NCBI GenBank assembly: GCA_013407085.1
Contig: JACCGJ010005733.1
Span: forward strand, 1 to 64,000
From: Atriophallophorus winterbourni
Taxonomy: Eukaryota > Platyhelminthes > Trematoda > Plagiorchiida > Microphallidae
Reading direction: 5' to 3'
DNA: 64,000 bases
Part shown: positions 23,602-33,792 of the stretch, in pieces
Position numbering within the stretch: position 1 is the stretch's first letter
Layout of the letters: the number at the start of each line of letters is the position of its first letter
Translations under genes and position numbers: made by a program
Notes under the pieces: generated by a model
Told to the model about the DNA's origin: nothing
Databases searched by the model: none
The model's input: the letters and a program-made list of their open reading frames with translations, nothing else

Positions 23602-24840
23602 TTATTGGTCCGACGATGTTGACGTCGGACCGAGATCGTTTTTTGAAGCAATTTGAAGTAATTTCGCGGGCGAATTTGCACCAGTTTCGGATAATTGCGT
23701 AATTGAGGGCTCCAGGTGGACCTCAACAGCGGCTTTTGAGCTGCACAGTCTAACGTTTTCAGGTAGCCTGTTTCTGTTCACTTTTAGCTTGCTTCGAACA
23801 TCATCCGCCATGCTACTTGAAAGAAACGTAACCTTAAGTGGATTTGCCCCTTTCCCGTGATAGTTCGGCGAACGAGGTATTCTGTATGTGTCGACAACTA
23901 CAGAATTTTGGAAACCGATATTTTCGGCTATAAATGACCATTGTTTACGGTCGTGCTCTTTGTTTTCGAAGCCCGTTGTGGTGCCCGAATTTTCTGGAAC
24001 GTCAAGCAGAATAATACTCCTTGGTGCTGTTTGATCCCGCCTATTCGGTGCTTTTGACCTTTCCCACCAAGGAACGTCAGCATATATACGGTTGGGTAGG
24101 TCACTTTGCGTTCGGAGCAAATACGAATTTAGTAGGACATTTTCCATGTCCTTTTCGTTGGCGAAAGTGATTTTAAGGAGACGTGGTTTATCTTGATTCG
24201 GGGATTTCGTATGACGAGTTAATCGAGTTACCGACACGGGGTGAATACTGTCTAGGCCGATTCGATTACAAACGACGAACCAGTTTTCACGGTCATGCTT
24301 TTGCCTTTCTTGAAAGAGCGTCACCTCTGACTCAGGAATATTGGTGCATATTACACTTAAATTTTTTATGCGTTTTATCGAATTTTTCTGCTCCCTGTGA
24401 TATGGAACCGTTTTGCTTTGAACTTCCTCTTTTGCCTGAGGTTTAGGGCTCAATTCTAACGCCAAACACTTATCACCTTTAGACACCATCTGGGCGAATG
24501 TTAGCTTGCTGGAATGAGACGCGTTCACTTGGAGCTCTTTGGACGTAACCCCTGAGTCTGGAATCGATGGTACAATTATTGACTTTTTTCAACAGTTCCG
24601 TCGATTGATGAAGTTCAGATTGCTTTTTGTTATCTTGAGCATCATCTGCTTCGGGTTGAATCGCTGGGGCAATTTTATCCATCAAGAGTGTTTTAAGCCT
24701 TTCCTCAATTATTCGATAATTATTTTCTAAAATTTCTAACCGAGGCTCAAGCCTTGCCTCATAGGCAGCGTTGTGTGGATTGTCGATAGACTGCTTGCTT
24801 CGACATGAAGTGCATATGTAACAGACACTGGGGAAATCCA
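23602..24840 (-). pseudogene. CR1 ORF1 protein, 5'-truncated
   Basis: It begins inside the PHD finger (FPSVCYICTSC), then a predicted coiled-coil stretch around RLEILENNYRIIEERLKTLL. A frame change follows near 24530. Two related RRM-like blocks come next: NLSVICTNIPE...W-VVC...PRLLKITF and SIILLDVPE...W-FIAE...NPLKVTF. It ends 17 bases before ORF2 opens. It is a likely RNA-binding chaperone of the element. Confidence 0.75.
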
Positions 24841-25109
24841 CGTGGATCGATATTTTTCGTAATTTCAGATTTTGTATTTTTAAAGGTCTCTGTAATAAAA
24901 TATCCGTAGATTTGTCTAACAAGAAATGAATTTCACCGTCTATTTGATTTCACGATTGCAAACTATTTAAGTTGAATCTACGGTAGCCTAGGAAATATAA
25001 CATTCGAATTTCAATTTGAAGGTTCCATGTTCGAATCAGGTCACCGTTGCACAATACGGGAAACTGCTAAATCAAGATCCCCGAAATTAGGTGTGACAAA
25101 CTAGTATTA

Positions 25110-25720
25110 GCGATGAGTACTAATCACGAACTTTTAGATGATACGCAAAAGACCATCTTCCGGTACAACACAAAACAAAGAAGCTCCGAAAAGTTCGATG
25201 ACGGCAATGGAGTACCCGTAATAATTCGGGTTACGGAAGGTTTGCATTAGAAGGGTTCTAGCGGCAATATCTTCACAAACATGAGGTGGCGGAAAACGTC
25301 ATCCGCTGTTGAACGAAATGCAATTCGTCAATCTCGGTCAAATGACCCCTGTGTCGTGTGGGCTTGAAGAGTACCAGTTGGCAAGAAAACGATTGGCAAA
25401 TCAGATCAAATTATTATATCCAAATATTTTCCTATTTCCTGTCATCAAGAAACCCTTTGTTCTCAAATGGATACTGAAGAAGCACGATTGGAAAGTATCT
25501 TGCAGGCTATTATCAAGTCCATTACCATCACAACGCTTGATGTTGCGGGTAGACGAAACCGAAGCTGTTTCGGTTTTAAAACGTTGACTGGCAATTCACA
25601 GTTTCCCATAAAACATTATCAATCTTATCTGCTGTTCGTTGATTGTATTTTACAAATTTGTGTGGATAAATTAATCTTATTTGCTGAAAATTTGTTCAAA
25701 CAAATAAAGCTCTTTTCTTC
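25110..25720 (+). mobile_element. Retroposon-like repeat with small broken ORF (copy A)
   Basis: From ATG at 25113 a frame reads MSTNHELLDDTQKTIFRYN then TKQRSSEKFDDGNG and, after a stop, a basic stretch SSGNIFTNMRWRKTSSAVER. Farther on come MDTEEARLESILQ and RRNRSCF, then AATAAAG and a TTCTTCTTC end. The 3' half matches the insertion at 12508-12957. It looks like a retroposed transcript or a small LINE or LTR derivative. No known protein is recognised. Copy B's version (57150-57850) carries different stops and more of the middle. Confidence 0.5.
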
Positions 25721-25849
25721 TTCTGTGTGTGTGTGTGTGTTTTGTTCTTTGTCGTTGTGTTTGCTGAGCTGACATTGTAGCACTAGCTTTCAATTGTCTC
25801 GTGAGTGAACACGAATAGCGTTGGTCGGGTTGACCTCAGGGATGAATCG

Positions 25850-25854
25850 GGTGA
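25850..25854. repeat. 5-bp target duplication, left of LTR element
   Basis: ggtga is repeated at 27273-27277. The duplicate locus has one ggtga (57964-57968) at the empty site. Confidence 0.9.
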
Positions 25855-26079
25855 TGTTAGGAGGGCACCCTCTGTCGTATAGACAGTAAACGAACTATCG
25901 ATTAATCGACCAATCAAGATCGATGGTGAGTTCCAATTGTGATTTTTATTCACTGTGATATTCACACATTTGCTCAATTGTGATACTCTTTGCATTCGGT
26001 CAATACACGAGTTGAGTGACGGTTGCGTTCTCTCCGACCACACGGGCTGGGCCAACAATAGTGCAGCACTGACATAACA
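25855..26079 (+). repeat. 5' LTR
   Basis: 225 bp, TGTTA...TAACA. It differs from the 3' LTR at about 13 positions counted by eye. Confidence 0.93.
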
Positions 26080-26082
26080 ACT

Positions 26083-26100
26083 TGGCGACGGGGATGGGAT
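26083..26100 (+). promoter_or_regulatory. Primer binding site
   Basis: TGGCGACGGGGATGGGAT lies three bases after the LTR. It is complementary, with one difference from the human gene, to the 3' end of a tRNA-Ser(GCU) including CCA, a primer type used by some Gypsy elements. The tRNA assignment is from memory of tRNA sequence. Confidence 0.7.
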
Positions 26101-26120
26101 AATTAACCCAGCAATTCGAA

Positions 26121-26900
26121 ATGCCAATCACAGCAGAAGAAGTAAAATCAATACTTCAGCAACAGTAACGCCAATTCGAAGAAGCTCAAGCCCGTTTGAT
26201 GCAGACACATTTGAAAAACCTGAGTGTTATTTATCAAGACAAGAAGACTGACGTACAAAACCCAGTGGTGGATGCAATCATCAACAGCATCCCCAAATTC
26301 AATTACGACCCAGAAAATGGTCTCACCTTCGAATCTTGGTTCAAGAGATTCAAATATATTTTTCAATCAATTTGCAAAGAAATGTTTGGCGAACAGTCTT
26401 TTTTATTTAACAGACGATATAACTGCATGAAATTGATCAAGCAGGATTGCGATGAATTTGTAACTTATGCAGGAAAAGTATGTGGTCTGCAATCAGAGAA
26501 AGATCAAGAGATTCGCGCAAGACTACCGTCACTACTCGATCAAAATCTGAAAATCAACATGACGTCAATAACAGCCGAATGTTAGAGGCTGCTAAATTTG
26601 AAGCGTTACACTGCGCTGATCGAACAAAACCCCTGTTAGAATGAGCCGGTAGTGTTAGCAGTCGAGCAGCAAAGCAGCCGGCAGAATGATCACCGTGTCG
26701 ATCAAGACGCCAAGCTTCCATCCCAATTTTGCAAATGTGATGAATGGCATTTTGCGCGTTATTGCCCATTCAAGAAGCACCGATGCCAGAAGGGCAACAG
26801 AAAGGGGCATAACGAAAACTACTGCCGCACAAACCATTTTAAGAGATCAGTGTTCAATTATCACTATCCTGTCTTCGCCACCTTCAAGACCACATAAGAT
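26121..26900 (+). pseudogene. gag polyprotein remnant
   Basis: It opens at ATG 26121 (MPITAEEVKSILQQQ) and a stop follows at once. It then stays open with VDAIINSIPKFNYDPENGLT, FESWFKRFKYIF and CDEFVTYAGKVCGLQSEKDQ, a capsid-like Gypsy gag, up to a stop at 26583. A frameshifted tail carries paired zinc-knuckle relics (CDEWHFARYCPFKKHRC, GHNENYC). The central gag shows a short deletion between EFVTYAGK and VCGLQ compared with what the family normally carries. Non-functional as it stands. Confidence 0.85.
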
Positions 26901-27036
26901 GGAAATTCAGCGGAAGGAGAGCCGCCTCAAATTAATTCCGCAGAATGCAGACCAAGAAGGTGGGTCGATCGAAGACGTATTGCAGTAACCCGCCTGCAAG
27001 TGAATCCAAAAATGAAGTCATACGACAACCAAGCTT

Positions 27037-27047
27037 AAAAGGGAAGG
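27037..27047 (+). promoter_or_regulatory. Polypurine tract
   Basis: aaaagggaagg lies directly before the 3' LTR, as expected for the plus-strand primer. Confidence 0.85.
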
Positions 27048-27272
27048 TGTTAGGAGGGCACACACTGTCGCATAGACAGTGAACGAACTATCGATTAATC
27101 GACCAATCAAGATCGATGGTGAGTTCCAATTGTGATTTTTATTCACTGTGTTATTCACACTTTTGCTCAATTGTGATACTCTTTGCATTCGGTAAATAGA
27201 CGAGTTGAGTGACGGTTGCGTTCTCTCTGACCACACGGGCTGGGCCAAAAACAGTGCAGTACAGACATAACA
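27048..27272 (+). repeat. 3' LTR
   Basis: 225 bp, the same ends as the 5' LTR, followed by ggtga (27273-27277). Confidence 0.93.
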
Positions 27273-27277
27273 GGTGA

Positions 27278-28530
27278 CAATCATCAAAAGTCGTAAAACG
27301 TGGGGATTGACGCGATTAAGGTTGGATCGAGTTTCCTGAAGCCTGTGTAAATGACGTAATAGACATCAGAACAGGGAATGTGATTGTTCCTTAATTGGCC
27401 TGAAGTAAGTACTTCGGACTTTCACTCCGCATACCAACTAGCACTCTGTCCAGCGAGTGAAATCGCATCATGCTAAAGAAAACGTAGCTACGCTGAGTTA
27501 AAACAAGCAAAGGTTTTCACTCAACGAAATCCAGTACTCAATTTACTGAGAACCTTAGTCAATGTTATGAATATGAAAGATTTGCTCCCAGACCAATCTT
27601 TAACAAAGAAAACTAAAAGCAGGCTAATAAAGTGATTTAATGCAAATCAATCGCTGATTGGTTAACTTCATGGTCATGGCACCGCGCCTCATTTGATTAG
27701 GGCCAATAACATTCTCTTGTAGTAACCCGCAGTTGAGTCCTGTAAAAGTGAAACACGAGAGCCATTGATGAAATTAATCGAGTCATAAAACCTAGGTGAT
27801 TTTGCTCGAGAAAATCTATTAGATGATTACAGATAAATAACTTATTTAAAGTGTAATACAAGACATGATATTCTACTCGACCCAGAGGAGCCAAAAGTGA
27901 TTCATACTGTCGAATTAGAAAGAAATCGTCGTTAGAAAGCAATGCAAAGAGAAATCAAAAAATAGTTATACAGCCGATTCAAAAGCGTAGACCAAATTGG
28001 ATTATCCTTAGGACATCCGATTTATGAAGCATGGCATCAGGTATGTCTTTAATAGAAATGATAAATTGAAGGTCGAAGGACCAAGCCCTTTAGAACTCCA
28101 CAAATGTTCCTATTTGCTTGAAATGTTGACATCAACACAAACTCTTTTCTGGCTGTCGGAATGGCTTTCTGTTGATAACACATATTTGCAGCTTTTTCGA
28201 AGAGAAATTTTGATTTAAATTGAAATATAAAATAGTAAACCTGAATACAACAGAAAAGATGTCCGATAAAACTGATTTTTATCTATTCACTCTAAATCAT
28301 CCCCACATTATTGCGAGTCATTACTCCTTTTTGACAACATTGAAATTCCAACGTCGTTTTCCTTGAATTGCTTTGGTTTAGTGGTCGGTGCGATCGAATT
28401 TTGTCAGGTTTACGACGTCAGGCCAACCTTCTGCGATTAATGCTTATCCCGGATTGTGAAAGGGGACCAGGGAATCGAACATTGTAAAACAATTACTGGT
28501 CAGATTGCATTCACCATTTGCTCATCTTAC
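27278..28530. other. Annexin intron sequence, copy A
   Basis: It aligns with 57969-59229. No exon, RNA or mobile element was recognised. A minus-strand open frame at 27697-27942 is also present in B but shows no known motif. Confidence 0.65.
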
Positions 28531-28712
28531 CTCAATGGCAGCTTCCAGTGATTTCCCGCTGATTGCTTGGTAATTTTGTTTAATCTGAAACATGTCCGCT
28601 TCCGCTTGGGTGATAATAATGCGTGACAGCTTTTTGAAATCTACGCTCAGTCCTTTCATGCTCTTGTAAAGCTCTCTGGCAAAAAAGTGCGCCTCGTTAT
28701 TAATACGTCGAG
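28531..28712 (-). CDS. Annexin exon 4 (repeat 4), copy A
   Basis: The 182-nt exon is bounded by ctttcag and GTAAGA. With one base carried from exon 3 it reads ARRINNEAHFFARELYKSMK then GLSVDFKKLSRIIITQAEAD, MFQIKQNYQAISGKSLEAAI and E. This is the start of annexin repeat 4 (consensus YFAxxLYKAMKGLGTDDxxLIRIxVSRxExD). The usual GxGT calcium loop is SV in place of GT, so type II calcium binding by this repeat is doubtful. It ends in phase 0. Annexins bind acidic phospholipid membranes, and flatworm annexins are known in the tegument. Confidence 0.92.
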
Positions 28713-30294
28713 CTGAAAGAATAATGTGGATACATGATCAAATTTATTAAAAATTACGCAAAAATTATATTATAAATAAACAATCAATAACGTGTTGTTA
28801 GAAATCCTCGAATTGGAAATGTTCTTATAACATCCTCTGCACTTGCACACCACAACGGCTTTCTGGTTGTTTGCTGTTATTAGGTGGGGACAGTTCAGGT
28901 TCCTTTAGACTGGAAACTGTGGTAAAGTGGTACACAAAGTTATGCTTGTATGCCACTAGTGTAAAGATATCTTACGAAGAACCACGAAGTTCAAATGTAG
29001 AATCACTAAGTGATTCCAGGACAAGCGCTCGAGATGCTTCTGAACGACAAAAATATTGTGATGCTCACATCCCAATCACTTTCGCACCCCAACTGGTTTC
29101 TGGCTGTTTGCTGCCATCAGGTGGTGACAGTAGGTATTGTATATCAGGCATCTTAGATTAGAAATAAACAATAGCTACACTATTTGCTCACACACGCTTT
29201 ATTTGATAAAAAACGTGGGTTATATTCATCCAGTAGAAATGCTTCGTTCATTTTCCATATTGCATCCATTGAAAAGTGATTCTTTCTGACTGTAACCACA
29301 GTCAGTGAGCTTTTGATTCGAGTTGTGGATGGTAAACCAGTTGAAACACATATCCTTCACACTATCCGGAGATGGAACTTAACAGCACACAATAAATTGT
29401 TACTGTAAGTTGCGTTTTGACAAAGTAGTGAGAAATAACGTTCAACTGAGCAAGTCGGAAACTGTGGTTGAGGAAGCGAACAGTTTTTATATACTCTATG
29501 CATTTATTAAAACATATTCCTAGTGATTATTCTGAAACGATAAAAAATTGTACTGCAATGGAACATGTGTAAACGACTACAGATTTGTTGAACAACAAAC
29601 CAGTAAAAAGCGGATTTGGTGCATGCACATGGTTGGGAGTGAAATAAAATTTATGATTAAGATCGATACTGATATGTTTATGGCAAGCATTAGAGTTCAA
29701 TGCCAAGTGGTCTACTTACACATTGTAGTGGTATTGCTTAGGTTAATTTGGACGTTACAACCAAGCTAGAGATTAATTCTATTGATATGGTACCCAAATT
29801 AGCCATAAAATGTCAAAAGGTTTTCAAATATATAACATTGTTTAAAATAATGTTGTTTGTTCCATAACATTTATACAAATTCAACAATGAGACTGGCAAT
29901 ATCAACGCTTATTTTAAAGATATGATTTTTAAGAATTCGCTTAGAATATAAATAGTTGCACTACATCTAAACGGATGAATGTTCGGAAAAAGTTGTTGTT
30001 TGACCTAAAATTACCTTCTAAATACTACTTGTTAGTAATCTAAAACCGTAAAGTATTAGATTGGAAACAGCTTCATTCACGTTATACGTGAGTAGTGACT
30101 TCATGATCAATACAAGAGTTCGTTTTAACTGTAAGCGGAAAAAACGAATATTCGCATCACAACTAATATTTGTGTGCAACAGCACACATCAAACCTGAAT
30201 TTTCTGACACCTATCAGCCTAAATAAATATTCCAGTGAATAATAATCTTATTGATATTCTGCAAAGAATGAAAATATGCACGTGGTGCGCTTAC
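28713..30294. other. Annexin intron 3, copy A
   Basis: 1.6 kb that aligns with 59412-60971. Some blocks are almost identical between copies (29521-29900 shows about one difference). No exon seen. Confidence 0.75.
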
Positions 30295-30437
30295 CCACAG
30301 CAAAAACATTATTTGCGATGCCGATAACAGTTTCCACTTTGTCGTGTACATCAAAATCCAAGCCAGTCTGATTCCTGTACTCCTGGAGCACAGCGCGAAT
30401 ATGCGATCGCGAACGAGTACAAAGTATGTCTTCCAAG
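30295..30437 (-). CDS. Annexin exon 3 (repeat 3), copy A
   Basis: The 143-nt exon is bounded by ttaaatag and GTAAGC. It reads LEDILCTRSRSHIRAVLQEY then RNQTGLDFDVHDKVETVIGI and ANNVFAV. LxxILCTRSxxHIxxVxxxYxxxxGxDxxxxI is the second half of an annexin repeat. It enters in phase 2 and leaves in phase 1, matching its neighbours. The DTSG-like block at the end of the repeat is replaced by VETVIGIANN. Confidence 0.9.
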
Positions 30438-31885
30438 CTATTTAACATGAAAAACAGTTTTGAGTTAGGGAATTCAAGTTTATCTAGCAATCTCAAATCG
30501 ATAATATACTGATTACGTTCGGTTCATATAGATAGAAAAAATAGAACGTTAAACAGACCCTCAGGATGCTGATGTCACCCTATGGAAGGGATTTGTGTGT
30601 GGTTTCCATTCTCTTAGATAGTGCTTATTTTGAGTACAATTTGAATCATGAATGAAAACCTGACCTGCTTACATACAGTACAGCCGTTTTCTATAGATCA
30701 CGTTCCACAAGCTAAGGTATGCGGGATTAAATGCATATCTGACTACCAGAGAAGACTGGTAAATGGCAACTTGCGAAATGATGAGCTTATCAATAAACTA
30801 AAAAAGTAGAACCGTTTCACAAAATTATATTTGCAGACATTTCCATCACACATGCTCTGGGGCCAGTTTTACGCATTTGGCAATCAAAAGAAAGGGCATT
30901 TAATTCCAGGCTCCACATTAATTGAAACAGTTTGGAAACGGTAAACAAATTTTGAAGTTGTTGGATTAGGTTGGCACGACCAATGTGTTCAACCGAATGT
31001 GGCCACCTAGATGCAAATCAGTTGAAACCCACGGGCTTGAAACAAATATCCATATTTGCATGCATTTCCATCACACACACACGCACCCCACGACCGGTTT
31101 CGTCCTGCTTTCTCTTACATCAGAGAGAACTAATCAACAGAGCAATAGAAGGTGACATCGGTTTTTGATACAATTAAACATGGTTACGTACGAAGGCGGT
31201 TGAATTAGCTATAATTGCGAGTGTGTTTTTGCAACTCCAATATATAAAATGAGAAAATTCATCATATGGGCAATTATCAATATGAGTGGGCAAACGTTAT
31301 TCAGATAAGATCGAAATGTTAAGAACAGCTGCCTAACTGGAACGTATTTCGATTGCCGGATATCACAGATACTATCGCACTCATAACAGTTAATCGTTGG
31401 TTCAGTACTGCATGTGAGACCACATCCGCTACACATCGAAAGAAGTAAAAATATATCACGTCGCACGGCTTATCATAAGGAGTGCATTGAAATGAAGCAA
31501 GCTAAGAATATAGAAACGCGAAAATTTAATGGCATGCAGATAAAATCAACGAACGATTTGTGAAGTACTTCATTTATCTCTCACCCATATTTTATAAGAG
31601 TTAATTTTCTCGCCTAAGAGTAGTGCCTAGTTTTATGAAAGTTCCACAAATTTATGCACAAATCATTCCCGTTGTAGTTTATTTTTCCTCGGTACATCAG
31701 CAACTCCGATTTCTCAAACAGTGCCATTGTACATCAAGATACATTTTATCTCAAATTTAATCGAAAAAATATATAGTTTTATAAAATCTAGTGTATTTTT
31801 CTATCATCATTTAACGTAATATTATTATTATTAGTGAAATTTAGCGATTTGTTTTGGAGTTATCGCGCGAAGTTTATAAACCCAC
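30438..31885. other. Annexin intron 2, copy A
   Basis: It aligns with 61115-62645. Copy B carries about 110 extra bases at 61795-61904. A CA-rich run is at 31072-31090. No exon seen. Confidence 0.7.
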
Positions 31886-32072
31886 TGTTTGGCTTGCTTC
31901 GCTGGGTGACTGTTATTCACATTTCTCAAGGTCATCACGTCTTTGTCTCTCTCCATGTAGTCCACCACACCTTCACTAGCCAATTTTCCTTGACATAACG
32001 CGAGCAGTAGACGATGAACACTGCCGCTGGTGTTGTCGGCAATTTGGTCCACCAGTCGAACACCAGCGTGTA
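31886..32072 (-). CDS. Annexin exon 2 (end of repeat 2), copy A
   Basis: The acceptor is gaatttag and the donor is GTGGGT; 187 nt. It reads HAGVRLVDQIADNTSGSVHR then LLLALCQGKLASEGVVDYME and RDKDVMTLRNVNNSHPAKQAK. IADNTSGSVHRLLLALCQG is the classic end of an annexin repeat. The acceptor (rather than an upstream cag) was chosen because it restores repeat spacing from exon 1. The donor was chosen to give phase 2 into exon 3. The open frame runs past the donor to a stop, which could be an alternative short end. Confidence 0.88.
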
Positions 32073-32884
32073 CTAAATTCGCGAAAGGTACTGAATTAAA
32101 TTTCAGATATTTGGCAAACTCAAAAAGTCGTAAACAAATTATTGCGGTGAAATTCTGCGTCGGTTAATTTGATTATGAAAAATTGTGGCGAAGACAATGC
32201 TTTTCCTTATCCGCTACCTCCTCATTGGTGATTGGAAATCGTTTGCTCGTGATTAAATTATTCATTAATGCACACAATTTAATCAAAGTGAAAAATTACA
32301 CTACAAAGTGCAGAAGAAAAAAAATTGGTGAAATAGAACAGGCATGGACGCTTTACTAGGAATCGAACTCTAAACCATTGATGAATCTTTAACGTTGGAG
32401 AACACCCGAACTGTTATACAGGTGACGGAATATAGGTGTTCATATGTTAATGTACGAGATTGCGTACAGCTCAAAGGTTTCTTACACTCAAGACCAGGGA
32501 TAAAAAATAACATTATAAATTTAAGGTGTGTTTTTAACCGACAGTAAAGTGAACGACGCATCCATACCGGTCGTCATGTTCGAACGATTTTCAATCAACC
32601 GAATTCATTGGTGTCCTCGGCACGAATCCGCTTAACTGCGTTTCAACTACGAGCTACGACCTGAGATTAATCAAAAAATCAGCCTCGTGAATGATTGAAT
32701 AGGCTCTCGTCGGTCTTTTAGAATTTGCTCTTTTGGTATTGTGTCGGAAGTTGGTTTTGTGCACTTAGTCTGAGAGTGTATTGATTGGAAAACCATAACA
32801 GATGTAGCTGGCTTTTTTAAGAATCGGTGAACATCTAAAGCTAATCAAACATCCCAGTATGGGGGAAACATTCATGAATGCCTA

Positions 32885-33000
32885 AACGGTGAACGGTAGC
32901 TCAGGCCGTAAGGCATGAGCCGATGTCTCGAGGCCCGTATGAAGATAAGCAGTGCTGATGTGCTCAAATAAAATCGAAACTGAAGTTCAATGCTTCCATT
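32885..33000 (+). mobile_element. SINE-like repeat with pol III-like boxes and hammerhead motif, copy A
   Basis: TAGCTCAGGCC (an A-box-like run from 32898) is followed by GTCTCGAGGCCC (B-box-like, 32925-32936), then a hammerhead-like fold at 32947-32995. Pol III boxes plus a hammerhead is the layout of the schistosome SINE-like hammerhead family. Box spacing is tighter than in a tRNA gene. The same repeat lies in copy B at 63643-63760, so it is older than the duplication. Confidence 0.55.
32947..32995 (+). ncRNA. Type I hammerhead-like motif in SINE
   Basis: AAGCA (helix I) ... CTGATGT (box 1, last base changed) ... loop CAAATAA ... GAAAC (32976-32980), a short helix III, TTC, then TGCTT pairing with AAGCA. 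The last base of box 1 is mutated, so this copy is probably slow or inactive. Confidence 0.5.
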
Positions 33001-33792
33001 TTACACCATTGTGATCAAATTTGTGAATAATGCGAAGGATTCGGTACTGATGAGTAGTCTTCCTTTGTATAGCCGGCAAGGAGTTGACCGGTGTTAGCAG
33101 CACCACATTCTATTACTTGACATAGTTCACCCATTGATATAATCACCATTCAGATCAACAGTTTTCATTTAAAGGTGGATTGCCTTTTGAATACAACCGG
33201 GAAGCATTTTTCAAGTGCATGTTTGAACTGCACTACCGTAGTTGCAGCAAACACTTCGCGAATGGGCTTTCCATATGTTCACTATCCTGGTGCATTAGAT
33301 GCACTTCGCCGTTGAGTTCTCTTCAGAAATTTCATGGCCTAACCTCTCGTTATTTCACTCGTTGTGAGCATAATGACATTGACAGCTCGTTTCCACACTG
33401 CCCCAGCATGATTTATCTTGTCATCAGTAAATTATATCTGATTCGACATAGCTCGAGTGGGAATAAGACAAGTTTCGTTCGCCGCTTTTCATAGCTAAAC
33501 AATTCTATTCCGATAACGAACTTTTCTGCACGACGTTTCACTCGCTTCATGGTATTACATTGTCCCTTAGTTCGTGGGTAGGCAGCAGGAAGTCCATCCT
33601 AAATGATGGATCTGAACACAGGTTTAAACAATTGTCATTTGGCTGATGACTCTGTGATCGCAGCTACAATTTTTCATCAGTCGCTATATACTATTAACTA
33701 CCTACATCAGTTTTAGCAACCTGGATTTTCGAAAACATGGAAATAAAGGCCAACATCGATAGCAAATAATGGACTGAGTAGTCATGACTAAC

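Larger units (their letters stand above)
20594..24843 (-). mobile_element. CR1-type LINE, minus strand, 5'-truncated, nearly intact
   Basis: The 3' tail lies at the left end as repeats of the tail unit (TTGAATC-like on the minus strand at 20595-20618). ORF2 is at 20744-23584 and ORF1 at 23602 to about 24840, cut within its PHD finger (FPSVCYICTSCR). In copy B the target is uninterrupted. Comparison shows that about 220 bp of target (B 56672-56893) is missing here, so insertion removed target DNA at the 5' junction. ORF2 has only two small lesions. Confidence 0.9.
24846..25854. other. Duplicated host sequence with retroposon (copy A)
   Basis: It aligns with 56894-57968 in copy B apart from an approximately 70-bp gap at 25408, where B has extra sequence (57447-57535). 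It contains the retroposon at 25110-25720, then a (TG)n run at 25724-25741. Confidence 0.75.
25855..27272 (+). mobile_element. Ty3/Gypsy-type LTR retrotransposon, gag-only, non-autonomous
   Basis: It has two 225-bp LTRs (25855-26079, 27048-27272), both starting TGTTAG and ending TAACA, a 5-bp target duplication, a primer binding site at 26083, a decayed gag and a polypurine tract at 27037. There is no protease, RT, RNase H or integrase; the interior is only 968 bp. The matching position in copy B is empty. The gag and the zinc-knuckle style fit trematode Gypsy elements, so movement would need proteins from a complete relative. Confidence 0.93.
32073..33792. other. Annexin intron 1, copy A
   Basis: It aligns with 62833-64000 for its first 1.17 kb. 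It contains a tRNA-box plus hammerhead repeat at 32885-33000. The rest shows nothing recognisable. Confidence 0.7.

Noticed and set aside
29548..29769. Identical 73-codon plus-strand ORF in both copies (also 60247-60468) as a conserved gene
   Set aside because: It lies within an annexin intron and has no recognisable domain. Identity reflects the recent duplication.
31831..31885. Extension of annexin exon 2 to the stop at 31851
   Set aside because: The repeat spacing and phase into exon 3 need the GTGGGT donor at 31885. The extended end (WVYKLRAITPKQI) does not resemble an annexin repeat. Kept only as a possible alternative end.
32885..32940. tRNA gene
   Set aside because: Box-like runs are present but no cloverleaf can be drawn and the spacing is too short. 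Treated as SINE-like.
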